Below, one piece after another: positions 1-6,975 of a stretch of DNA of 8,945 nt. Below the pieces are notes generated by a model. The model searched no databases, was not told the DNA's origin, and worked only from the letters and a program-made list of their open reading frames with translations. The translations under genes and the position numbers were made by a program. The DNA is from an uncultured Dyadobacter sp. GTDB lineage: Bacteria > Bacteroidota > Bacteroidia > Cytophagales > Spirosomataceae. Every line of letters starts with the position of its first letter. Positions within the stretch are counted from its first letter, which is position 1. The stretch is taken from assembly GCA_946481035.1 (NCBI GenBank), contig CAMLNK010000101.1, positions 1 to 8,945 of the forward strand. Direction: 5' to 3'.

Positions 1-483
1 GACGTCTTCAAACGGACCGTCGACTGGGGCGTGAACCACGGCATTACCACTTCCACTTACCATATTTTGACGCCTTATCCCGGTACGGAACTGTACAAAA
101 ACATGGAGGCCGCTGGCCGTATTATGACCAGAAATTGGGATCTGTACGACACCCGGCATGTGGTGTATAAAACAGTGGGATTAAGCGCCGAAGCACTGGA
201 AAGGGGGTATTGGTGGGCTTACGAGGCATTTTACAGTTGGAAAAATATCTTTAAATCAAGTTTTCAACACGACTCAGTGAAGCATATTGTCAAGCATTTT
301 TTATACACGGGCGGCTGGAAGAAGTTTGAACCGCTTTGGAATTTTATTATTAAAACGGAAGGACTGAATGCAATGCTGCCGCTGCTGGAATCGATATTGT
401 CGAAAGTTAAAAGGCGGCCTAACCATGAAGGGCAGTCAAATCGCCCTGAATTGATGAGACCTGAACCGCTAATGCTGAATTGA
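1..483 (+). CDS. B12-binding domain radical SAM protein, C-terminal part (5' truncated)
   Basis: The frame is open from base 1 to the TGA at 481-483 and gives 160 residues of the C-terminal end of a longer protein; the N-terminus lies outside the window. The visible part carries the run TPYPGTELY (about residues 25-33), the late strand of the radical SAM barrel in B12-binding radical SAM enzymes, followed by the NWDLYDTRHVVY stretch usual for this family and a helical, basic tail. In the family, the N-terminal cobalamin-binding domain and CxxxCxxC iron-sulfur motif come earlier, so cofactors cannot be confirmed here. Such enzymes typically do radical methylation or ring rearrangements on lipids and secondary metabolites; the substrate cannot be told from this fragment. 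The next gene starts 1 nt after its stop, so it is probably the upstream member of a three-gene unit. Family call is firm, function open. Confidence 0.85.
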   Translation, partial: DVFKRTVDWGVNHGITTSTYHILTPYPGTELYKNMEAAGRIMTRNWDLYDTRHVVYKTVGLSAEALERGYWWAYEAFYSWKNIFKSSFQHDSVKHIVKHFLYTGGWKKFEPLWNFIIKTEGLNAMLPLLESILSKVKRRPNHEGQSNRPELMRPEPLMLN

Positions 484-484
484 A

Positions 485-859
485 ATGCTCAAAATGAATT
501 ATTTGATGGCCACGCTGGTGGTTTTCATTATAGAAATATTAATAGCGCTGTATATGCACGACGACTTCGTGCGGCCCTGGGGTGGCGATGTGCTGGTGGT
601 TGTATTGCTGTATTGTTTCGTGCGGGGTGCTATCGGGTTGAATGTGCAGTTGGCGGCTTCGGGAGTTTTGGTATTTGCCTGGTTAATAGAGGGATTGCAA
701 TATTTGCAAATTGCCAGAGTACTCGGTTTGGAAGGTAATGCGGTTGCCCGCACGATCATCGGGACGACCTTTTCGTGGTCGGATATCGTTGCTTATACAT
801 TGGGTATTGTGTTTGTGGTGGGAATTGAAATTGTGAGGAGTAAAAAACATGCTTTATGA
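485..859 (+). CDS. DUF2809 family small membrane protein
   Basis: This is a 124-residue hydrophobic protein with about four predicted membrane segments (roughly residues 4-22, 36-49, 56-72 and 98-117) and a short basic tail (RSKKHAL). The polar FVRPWGGDVLVVVLLYCFVR stretch between the first two segments, with its GDVLVV-LLYC core, is the signature I associate with DUF2809 proteins, which are short inner-membrane proteins of unknown role. The ATG at 485 lies 1 nt after the upstream stop; an internal ATG at 494 (MNYLMATL) is an equally plausible start because no ribosome binding site is visible. The gene overlaps the next one by ATGA at 856-859, which suggests translational coupling. I recognise the family by pattern only and cannot assign a biochemical function. 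Confidence 0.75.
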   Translation: MLKMNYLMATLVVFIIEILIALYMHDDFVRPWGGDVLVVVLLYCFVRGAIGLNVQLAASGVLVFAWLIEGLQYLQIARVLGLEGNAVARTIIGTTFSWSDIVAYTLGIVFVVGIEIVRSKKHAL

Positions 860-1620
860 AGTGGTTTGTGAATGAAGGCTCGATAGTGCGGGAAATCTGG
901 GGGAAGGCGGATACGATCCTGTTTATTTTTGCGGGAGCGTCGGCAGAGTTTGCGCTCAATAAATCCGTTGACTGGCTTTATTACACCGGCAAATTGCCTG
1001 CTGATCCATTGGGAAGGTTGTTTTCGACGGTTGGCTACGCGAGGCAGATCGTGTTTTCGGAATATGACGATGCTATGCGGGCTATTCGCCAGATCGCCTC
1101 GATCCACCAGGGCGTGGAGCGCAGCCGTAATGCCCGCATCCCCGACAGCGCCTACCGCGACGTGCTTTTCATGCTCATCGATTACTCCATTCGATCATTC
1201 GAATTACTCGAAAGGAAGCTCACTACCGCAGAAAAAGAAGAGCTGTTCATCGTTTTTCGTGCGGTAGGCGAAGGTATGGGCGTGCCCGGGCTGCCCGCCA
1301 GCCTGCGTGCATGGGAGCGCATGCGTGCGGAGCATTTGCAGGAAAACCTGCTCAAAAGCCATTTCACTATCGACCTCTACAAACAATACAGGAAGCACCT
1401 GGGCTGGTACCGGTATCATTTGCTGCGGAACGTGCAAATGCAGCTGGTGCCGGAGCGGGTGAATGCATTGCTCGGGTTGGGACACGGATGGCTCGTCGAT
1501 TTGCTGCTGCCCGTTTACAAAATCAGCCGACGAATGGGCGTGGGTGAACACCTCCGCAATATGCTCCTGCCGGAAAACTACAAAATGCAGGTGATCGACC
1601 TCGATATGGCCGTGCATTGA
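856..1620 (+). CDS. MpaB/DUF2236-family oxygenase (ER-bound/rubber oxygenase catalytic domain type)
   Basis: The 254-residue product resembles oxygenase MpaB family proteins (DUF2236), the group that includes fungal MpaB and is related to the latex-clearing b-type haem oxygenases. Supporting features are the N-terminal WGKADTILFIFAGASAEFAL segment (residues 15-34), the LPADPLGRLFSTVGYARQIVF block (47-67), the IRQIASIHQGVE helix (77-88) whose H84 matches the conserved histidine position of the family, and the RIPDSAYRDVLFMLIDYSI block (94-112). H188 in YRYHLL is another candidate conserved histidine. Which histidine binds haem, if any, is inference. It starts inside the stop of the DUF2809 gene (ATGA), so the two are coupled. 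It ends directly against the convergent dnaE2 stop with no spacer. Substrate unknown. Confidence 0.8.
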   Translation: MKWFVNEGSIVREIWGKADTILFIFAGASAEFALNKSVDWLYYTGKLPADPLGRLFSTVGYARQIVFSEYDDAMRAIRQIASIHQGVERSRNARIPDSAYRDVLFMLIDYSIRSFELLERKLTTAEKEELFIVFRAVGEGMGVPGLPASLRAWERMRAEHLQENLLKSHFTIDLYKQYRKHLGWYRYHLLRNVQMQLVPERVNALLGLGHGWLVDLLLPVYKISRRMGVGEHLRNMLLPENYKMQVIDLDMAVH

Positions 1621-4600
1621 TCACCGGAAATCCCGGGAAGCGGGGAAAATCTCCGCCTGTACATTCTTGCGGGGCTGCAACTTCCGCACCTTAGCCTGCG
1701 ATTCGTATTCATCCTTTTCATCGGCGCGCGACAAAGTGAGCACATCGGGTTCTTGTTCCTCGTTGGCGGCCAATTTTCGGAGTAATCCGGATGCATTCAT
1801 GCATTTGCTCACCACCACATGTATCACCGATCCTTCCTTTTGCACTTTGCCCTCGACCATCAGCAATTTGGAGCGCAGCACTTCTTTGCGATAGGTATCA
1901 AACAGATTTTGGAAAACCACCAGGTTCGCCGTGCCGGTTTCGTCTTCAACGGTGATAAAACAAATGCCGCTGGCGGTTCCCGGTCGCTGCCGCACGAGCA
2001 CCAAGCCCGCTACTTTCACTATTTTTCCGTCATTAATGTGTTCAAGCTCTTTGCTGGATACCACACCAAGAGCATTCAATTGCTCGCGCACAAAGCTTAC
2101 AGGGTGTTGTTTCAACGAAAGCGACGTCGCGGCGTAATCATGAATGACATGCTCGGAGAGCGTCATTTCGGGCAGTTGTACGTCCTGCTCACTTGCCATT
2201 AATTGCCCTTCAAAAAGGCCTATTGGTCTGTCGGCCAATGCGGAAGCCTCCCAGAATGCCTGCCGTCGGTCGAACCCGATAGACCGGAATGCATCGGCAT
2301 CGGCCAGTTTTTCCAGTGCGGTATGGGAAATACCGGCTTCGAGGAGTTGATGAATATGCGTAAACGGCCGCGTACGGGCATTGGTCAGAATCTGCATTTC
2401 TGCCTCTTTCAAGCCTTTTACCTGCCTGAAACCAAGCCTCAATGCGCATTGTTTGCCGGGAATATTTTCAAGGGTATTGTCCCAAAAAGAGTGGTTAATA
2501 TCGATCTCCCTCACTTCCACCTTATGATTCCTAGCATCGATCACGATCTGTGCCGGTCGGTAAAAGCCCATAGGCTGGCTGTTGAGCAGCGCCGCCGCAA
2601 AAACATCGGGATGGTGGCATTTGATCCATGAAGAAACGTAAACCAGCAATGCGAAACTGGCCGCATGGCTTTCCGGGAAGCCGTAACTCCCGAAGCCTTC
2701 AAGTTGTTTGAAAATACGCTCGGCGAAGTCTTTTTCGTAGCCATTGTCCACCATTCCGGTTACGAGCTTATCTTTTAATTTTGAAACAATCCCTTTGGAT
2801 TTAAAAGTGGCCATGCTTCTTCGTAACTCATCAGCTTCAGTAGGCGTGAAACCCGCTGCTACTATTGCGATTTTCATGGCATGTTCTTGAAAAAGCGGGA
2901 CACCTAATGTCTTTTTCAGAATATCTTCCAGCTCTTTTTTGGGATACTCGACCTTTTCTTCCCCGTTTCTGCGCCGCAGATAAGGATGCACCATATCCCC
3001 TTGAATAGGGCCGGGGCGCACAATAGCGACTTCAATTACAAGGTCATAAAAGCATTCCGGTTTCAATCTCGGAAGCATCGATTGTTGGGCCCTGCTTTCG
3101 ATTTGAAAAACACCGATTGTGTCGGCTTTGCAGATCATTTTATACACTGCCTTATCATCGGGAGGAATGCTTGCCAGATCATGGATGATGCCATAATGCT
3201 GGCGGAGCAAATCGAATGCCTTGCGAATGCACGTAAGCATTCCTAATGCCAGCACATCTATTTTGAGGAAGCCTAATGTGTCAATATCGTCTTTGTTCCA
3301 TTCAATGCAGGTTCGGTCTTCCATGCGCGCATTCAGGATCGGGCAAAGGTCAGAAAGCTTGCCTTGGGTGATCACAAAACCTCCCGTATGCTGACCGAGC
3401 TGGCGGGGGAAGCCCATATATTGCCGGGTGAGATCGAGGATTTTAATTAAATGCGGGTCATTAGGATTGAAACCGTGTTCGGTTATGAGTTTACCATCAA
3501 ACCATTCGTCTGTAAATTCCCATAACGAACTTGAAAGTCGATTGATAGCGTCCATAGACATGCCCATAGCCTTCGCAACATCTCGCACGGCTCCTTTTTG
3601 ATGTACTTGTGTAACAGTAGCAACAATGCCAGCCCTATCGCGGCCATATTTGTTGTAAATGTATTGCATGACCTCTTCCCGCCGCTCATGCTCGAAATCG
3701 ACATCAATATCGGGCGGCTCATTTCGGGAGGAAGAAATGAAGCGTTCGAAAAGCAGATCAATTTCAACGGGATCTACGGAGGTAATTCCCAGGCAATAGC
3801 AAATCACAGAGTTGGCGGCTGAACCGCGCCCCTGGCAAAGAATTTTTTGCTCGTTGGCGAAGCGAACAATATCGTACACCGTAAGAAAATAGGCGGCGTA
3901 ATTCATTTCTTCAACGAATTTGAATTCGTGTAGAATCTTCTCGTGTATATCGGGGCGAATACCGTTTGGAAACCGCTTTTTAGCCCCGATCCATGTCAAA
4001 TGTATAAGTTCCTCCATCGGCGTCCTCCCTTCCGTAGTCAGCTCCTCGGGATACACATATTTCAAGCTATTTAACGAAAACCGGCAGGCATCCGCGATTT
4101 CCTGCGTGCGCTCGATGGCTTCCGGGAATTTCATGAAAAGCCGTTGCATTTCGGCAGCGGGTTTTAAATATCGCTCGGCGTTTTCGTGCAACCGGAAACC
4201 GGCATTGTAAATGGTGCATTTTTCTCGGACGCAGGTGAGCACATCCTGTAATTCGCGCCTTTGCAGGTTGTGGTAATGCACGTCGTTGGTCGCTACGAGG
4301 GGGATGTCAAATCGCTGAGATAGTTGGTCGAGCCGATAGAGTTTTTTCATGTCATCGCCCTGGTAGGAACGTATGGCGCCAAGATAGAGGCTGGTACCTA
4401 GGGCCTCGCGGTATTCTTTCAGGTTTCGGGTAAAAGCAGGGTCAAAATCAAAGGACTCATTCAAAGCAGACGGCGGTACGGCGATGAACCTGATACCTTC
4501 GGCATGGCGGTAAATATCAGCCTTGTAAAGGTCGCATTTGCCTTTTTCGGTACGGAGGTTCCCTTCGGTAAGCAATGCGGAAAGGCGGCTGTACGCCTCC

Positions 4601-4845
4601 CGGTTGGTAGGGTAGGCAAGCAGGCTGGGGCCGTCGAGCAAGTCCAGGCGGCAAGCGGGGATAATGCGGAAATCCTTGCCCTTCGCCGCTGCATGCGCGC
4701 GTACAATGCCCGCGAGCGTGTTGCGATCGGTAATGGCGATGGCTTTGTAACCCAGCTCAATAGCATGCCCAACCAGCTCCTCGGGGTGCGACCCGCCGCG
4801 TAGGAAGCTGAAATTCGTGGTGACTTGTAATTCAGTATAATTCAT
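1621..4845 (-). CDS. dnaE2: Error-prone DNA polymerase DnaE2 (ImuC), C-family
   Basis: This 1074-residue protein is a C-family polymerase alpha subunit of the DnaE2/ImuC branch, which makes DNA across lesions during the SOS response together with ImuB. The N-terminal PHP domain opens with LQVTTNFSFLRGGSHPEEL; the usual metal-binding H-x-H is replaced by Q-V-T (residues 7-9), so PHP nuclease activity is probably lost. The palm motif PDIDVDF (378-384) supplies two catalytic aspartates and KIDVLALG (528-535) the third. A helix-hairpin-helix region follows at about 800-870, and an OB fold with FITVEDETGTANLVVF at about 963-978. The C-terminus ends in SRDFR, like the SRDFH ending of many DnaE2 proteins, and there is no long tau-binding domain. 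I choose the ATG at 4845 over an upstream in-frame TTG at 4869. The start is 36 nt after the imuB stop, so both are one operon. Confidence 0.95.
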   Translation of the reverse strand: MNYTELQVTTNFSFLRGGSHPEELVGHAIELGYKAIAITDRNTLAGIVRAHAAAKGKDFRIIPACRLDLLDGPSLLAYPTNREAYSRLSALLTEGNLRTEKGKCDLYKADIYRHAEGIRFIAVPPSALNESFDFDPAFTRNLKEYREALGTSLYLGAIRSYQGDDMKKLYRLDQLSQRFDIPLVATNDVHYHNLQRRELQDVLTCVREKCTIYNAGFRLHENAERYLKPAAEMQRLFMKFPEAIERTQEIADACRFSLNSLKYVYPEELTTEGRTPMEELIHLTWIGAKKRFPNGIRPDIHEKILHEFKFVEEMNYAAYFLTVYDIVRFANEQKILCQGRGSAANSVICYCLGITSVDPVEIDLLFERFISSSRNEPPDIDVDFEHERREEVMQYIYNKYGRDRAGIVATVTQVHQKGAVRDVAKAMGMSMDAINRLSSSLWEFTDEWFDGKLITEHGFNPNDPHLIKILDLTRQYMGFPRQLGQHTGGFVITQGKLSDLCPILNARMEDRTCIEWNKDDIDTLGFLKIDVLALGMLTCIRKAFDLLRQHYGIIHDLASIPPDDKAVYKMICKADTIGVFQIESRAQQSMLPRLKPECFYDLVIEVAIVRPGPIQGDMVHPYLRRRNGEEKVEYPKKELEDILKKTLGVPLFQEHAMKIAIVAAGFTPTEADELRRSMATFKSKGIVSKLKDKLVTGMVDNGYEKDFAERIFKQLEGFGSYGFPESHAASFALLVYVSSWIKCHHPDVFAAALLNSQPMGFYRPAQIVIDARNHKVEVREIDINHSFWDNTLENIPGKQCALRLGFRQVKGLKEAEMQILTNARTRPFTHIHQLLEAGISHTALEKLADADAFRSIGFDRRQAFWEASALADRPIGLFEGQLMASEQDVQLPEMTLSEHVIHDYAATSLSLKQHPVSFVREQLNALGVVSSKELEHINDGKIVKVAGLVLVRQRPGTASGICFITVEDETGTANLVVFQNLFDTYRKEVLRSKLLMVEGKVQKEGSVIHVVVSKCMNASGLLRKLAANEEQEPDVLTLSRADEKDEYESQAKVRKLQPRKNVQAEIFPASRDFR

Positions 4846-4881
4846 GTTGATGAAGTGTAATGCGGACAAACAGGCGATATC

Positions 4882-6393
4882 TTATGCGAAAAAGCCATGT
4901 ATAAACCATTCGGGAAGTGCTTCTTCCGCTTCTTCGGAATAGGGGCCAAGCCTGAAAACCCAGTAGCGCTGTCCCTGCTGGTCTTCCAATGTATAGTAGT
5001 CGCGGTGGAGTCCCTGCTGCAACCACCATTCCTGCTCGATGCGCTCGGGACCTTCCGATTTATTGATATAATGAACCTTCCCTTTGTACCGGAAAACGGT
5101 AGGAGGATAATCCGGGACGGGCGCGGTCACTTCAATACTTTCAGGTTTTGGAAGGAGGAAAACAGGCCTTTGCCGATCTGTTCGCCAGCTTGTTTCGGGC
5201 TTCTCGCGCAGGGAAGTCACTGTTTTTACGGACCTTTCCGGCCAGTGGTGTTCATCGGGCAAATACCGGTGAACCGTTTCGGCGCCCGTCCGTCCGGTGA
5301 CGGCATCGAGCAATTCGGTAATGGCCGCACTTTCGAAGCCGCCCGTTGTGTCCCAGATCGTTTCCTGCGAAACGTTCATATCTTCCACCTCGGGCGCTTC
5401 GAGCAGGAACAGCTCGATACCAAAACCAGGCGCAATGGTTTTGATTTTGAGTTCAAAAAGTCGGAAAAGGTGTTTGACATGATGGGAAGCCCGGTTAGTC
5501 ACAATATCGATCTGCTGCGTTTTACCATCCACACGGAAACAGCTTAAAACGCCCTTACGAAGCCCCTTACCTTTTTTCGCCAGGCGCCCGCAAAGCATTT
5601 CAAGCAGTTTTTGCAAAGCTATTTCAATGCCTGTGGCTGTTACAATGGGTTCCAGGCAGGGAAGTCGTTCCTGGTAAGGAACGGCCTGGCGGATCGGCTC
5701 GATAAATTCCTGCGAGTACCCCAGCGCCTTATTTAATTTTTCCAGTAAATCCTCCCCGAAACGCCGGCGTAGCATTCTTGCGGGTATCTGAATGAAATTA
5801 TGGATATGATAAAAACCCAGTTTCTGCATTTTTTCCAGGGTTTCGGGAGAAAGGCGCAGTGCGGCGGGAGGAAGTTTCAGTAATGCATTTCGCTGTTCCT
5901 CGTGTGGAATAATCGCTCCCGGGCGACCGAAATGCGCATGCGCCCAGGCTGTGCCGATCGTGTCGGCCATGGCTGCGCGTATAGTGTATCCGGCATTCGT
6001 GAGCCGGGTAGTAAGGTCATGCATATAGGGGTGCTCGCCACCCCACAAATACGCACACCCGGTCACGTCCAGGATAAGACCATCCGGCGCGTCCAGCGCA
6101 ACTGTCGGGGTATAACGAAGGCACCATTCAGCGAGGGAATGCAATGCCTGCCGGGTAGTTTCTTCCTCATCGTCCAGCACCACAAGGGAAGGCAATATCG
6201 CCCGTGCATCTGCTACTACCATGCCGGTTTCTATGCCCAATGCCCCCGCTTCGGCACTCACCGCGGTCACCACCATGCGCCCGCGTTCCGGCGCAGCGAG
6301 TGCGAATTCGAGCCCGTACAGCTCCGGCCGGACCCGGATCTGGTGGTCCGTAGCCAGGTTTGGAAACCATATGGAGATGATACGGGTCGGCAC
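4882..6393 (-). CDS. imuB: ImuB, catalytically inactive Y-family polymerase homologue (SOS mutasome adaptor)
   Basis: This 503-residue protein has the Y-family polymerase fold but lacks the first catalytic acidic motif: the start reads ISIWFPNLATD where active enzymes have a DxD loop. LILDVTGCAYLWGGE (106-120) corresponds to the second palm motif and keeps only D109. A helix-hairpin-helix thumb follows (about 185-225), then a little-finger region (about 245-330), and QETIW (343-347) sits where ImuB proteins carry their beta-clamp motif. YLPDEHHWPERS (377-388) is a typical ImuB block. The last 80 residues, with RYKGKVHYI, GPERIEQEWW, RDYY and the WFIHGFFA end, match the DUF6504-type C-terminal domain seen in ImuB. 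The start codon is GTG at 6393; an in-frame TAA lies three codons upstream, so no earlier ATG exists. No Shine-Dalgarno is visible. dnaE2 follows in the same operon. Confidence 0.94.
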   Translation of the reverse strand: MPTRIISIWFPNLATDHQIRVRPELYGLEFALAAPERGRMVVTAVSAEAGALGIETGMVVADARAILPSLVVLDDEEETTRQALHSLAEWCLRYTPTVALDAPDGLILDVTGCAYLWGGEHPYMHDLTTRLTNAGYTIRAAMADTIGTAWAHAHFGRPGAIIPHEEQRNALLKLPPAALRLSPETLEKMQKLGFYHIHNFIQIPARMLRRRFGEDLLEKLNKALGYSQEFIEPIRQAVPYQERLPCLEPIVTATGIEIALQKLLEMLCGRLAKKGKGLRKGVLSCFRVDGKTQQIDIVTNRASHHVKHLFRLFELKIKTIAPGFGIELFLLEAPEVEDMNVSQETIWDTTGGFESAAITELLDAVTGRTGAETVHRYLPDEHHWPERSVKTVTSLREKPETSWRTDRQRPVFLLPKPESIEVTAPVPDYPPTVFRYKGKVHYINKSEGPERIEQEWWLQQGLHRDYYTLEDQQGQRYWVFRLGPYSEEAEEALPEWFIHGFFA

Positions 6394-6540
6394 TTTAATT
6401 TATTGATGATGAAGTGATTGAAATATACTGATATTAATAATATCTCAAAACAGATTACAATAATATCAAAATCTTTTGAAAAGTGCCAGCAATTTTTTTG
6501 CTTTGAGGAGATTATTTTACACACCTAAATTTTGAATAGT
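6394..6540. promoter_or_regulatory. Divergent intergenic region between imuB and the dinD relic
   Basis: This 147-bp spacer is clearly more AT-rich than the genes on either side and must hold the promoter of the imuB-dnaE2 operon (leftwards) and the former promoter of dinD (rightwards). It contains the two 15-nt elements listed separately and an 11-nt palindrome CTTTTGAAAAG at 6473-6483. A weak rightward promoter candidate is TTTG at 6502-6505, 21 nt, then AAATTTTG at 6527-6534, one base off the TAnnTTTG consensus of Bacteroidota; it would give an almost leaderless transcript. I found no convincing leftward -7 element. No reading frame for imuA or any other protein is present here. Confidence 0.6.
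6430..6467. repeat. Two related 15-nt AT-rich elements, candidate SOS operator
   Basis: GATATTAATAATATC at 6430-6444 is a perfect palindrome around one central base (arms GATATTA and TAATATC). GATTACAATAATATC at 6453-6467 matches it at 12 of 15 positions, including the last nine bases, and starts 23 nt later, so the two copies lie on nearly the same face of the helix. They sit 36 nt and more upstream of the imuB start codon, between two genes whose families are DNA-damage inducible. A repressor binding site is a natural reading, but I know of no established LexA consensus for this group to compare with, and AT-rich sequence yields such palindromes by chance fairly easily. Confidence 0.4.
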
Positions 6541-6893
6541 ATGACTTCACAACAAGCTCCCTCGCTCTTCGAGCAAATCAGAAAATCCGACGACAACGGT
6601 AATGAGTTCTGGAGTGCCAGAGATCTGGCAAAAGTCCTGGAATACACCGAGTACCGAAATTTCAAAGAGGTGAACTAACCAGGAACAATCTTCTTCTGGC
6701 CGAAGCTGCTAAAACGGCTGGTGTTGTTGAACCTATCGACTATGCGATATTCCAGAATCACGGCTACATGGGATTGTATGGCGGGCTCGATGCGAAAGCC
6801 ATTCGGGAGAAGAAGGGCTTGAAAAAGAGCCAGAACCTGCCCGACCACATGGGAAGTTCCGAATTGGCGGCGAATGTCTTTCGTGCTAAATAG
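6541..6893 (+). pseudogene. dinD: dinD relic (DNA damage-inducible protein D), internally deleted and C-terminally truncated
   Basis: The ATG at 6541 opens a 45-codon frame whose NGNEFWSARDLAKVLEYTEY and YRNF pieces match the DinD N-terminus (E. coli has NGAEQWSARQLGKLLGYSEYRHF). It stops at TAA 6676-6678. From about 6669 a different frame continues as GELTRNNLLLAEAAKTAGV, then DYAIFQNHGYMGLYGGLDAK, REKKGLKKSQ and DHMGSSELAANVFRAK, ending at TAG 6891-6893; this matches the C-proximal part of DinD almost word for word. Compared with the roughly 270-residue E. coli protein as I remember it, about 100 internal residues are missing between the two pieces, and about the last 70 residues are absent in all frames after the TAG. 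The junction at about 6665-6675 changes frame, so no full product can be made. Intact DinD is an SOS-induced protein linked to RecA; here it is divergent from imuB-dnaE2. Identity is firm; loss of function is a strong inference. Confidence 0.88.
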
Positions 6894-6898
6894 CCCGG

Positions 6899-6942
6899 TT
6901 TTGAACGATTTTGAAAAGTTTTGAAAAAATTCTGCTTCAAAA
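6899..6942 (+). repeat. Three 10-bp-phased TTTTGAA repeats plus one inverted copy
   Basis: TTTTGAA occurs at 6899-6905, 6909-6915 and 6919-6925, exactly 10 bp apart, and its reverse complement TTCAAAA at 6936-6942. The third copy and the inverted one could pair as a weak AT-only hairpin. The block lies between the dinD stop and the arsR promoter, immediately upstream of the -33 element. Helical phasing of A/T tracts suggests intrinsic bending or an activator site; a degenerate terminator of the former dinD is the alternative. Neither is shown by the sequence alone. Confidence 0.4.
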
Positions 6943-6943
6943 A

Positions 6944-6975
6944 TTTGCGTAAGTATTTGCTTACATATAATATTG
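6944..6975 (+). promoter_or_regulatory. Bacteroidota-type promoter of the arsR-SRPBCC pair
   Basis: TTTG at 6944-6947 serves as the -33 element and TAATATTG at 6968-6975 as the -7 element (one mismatch to TAnnTTTG), separated by 20 nt against a usual 19 or so. Transcription would begin near 6980-6983, leaving a leader of about 15 nt before the arsR ATG at 6997. A sigma70-like TATAAT also overlaps at 6966-6971. The -7 element lies between the two operator arms, as expected for an autorepressed promoter. Confidence 0.6.

Noticed and set aside
4846..4869. TTG start for dnaE2 at 4869
   Set aside because: The ATG at 4845 gives the MNYTELQVTTNFSF beginning typical of the family, and TTG starts are rare.
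4897..5547. 216-codon open frame on the + strand inside imuB
   Set aside because: It is antisense to the well-supported ImuB C-terminal half, with no recognisable domain.
6489..6503. Hairpin AGCAA-loop-TTGCT with a T run as an intrinsic terminator
   Set aside because: The stem is only 5 bp, the T run is in the loop rather than after the stem, and no gene ends into it.
6474..6919. 11-nt direct repeat TTTTGAAAAGT at 6474-6484 and 6909-6919 flanking the dinD relic, as a target duplication of a mobile element
   Set aside because: It is low-complexity AT-rich sequence, does not abut any element ends, and no transposase or terminal inverted repeats are present.
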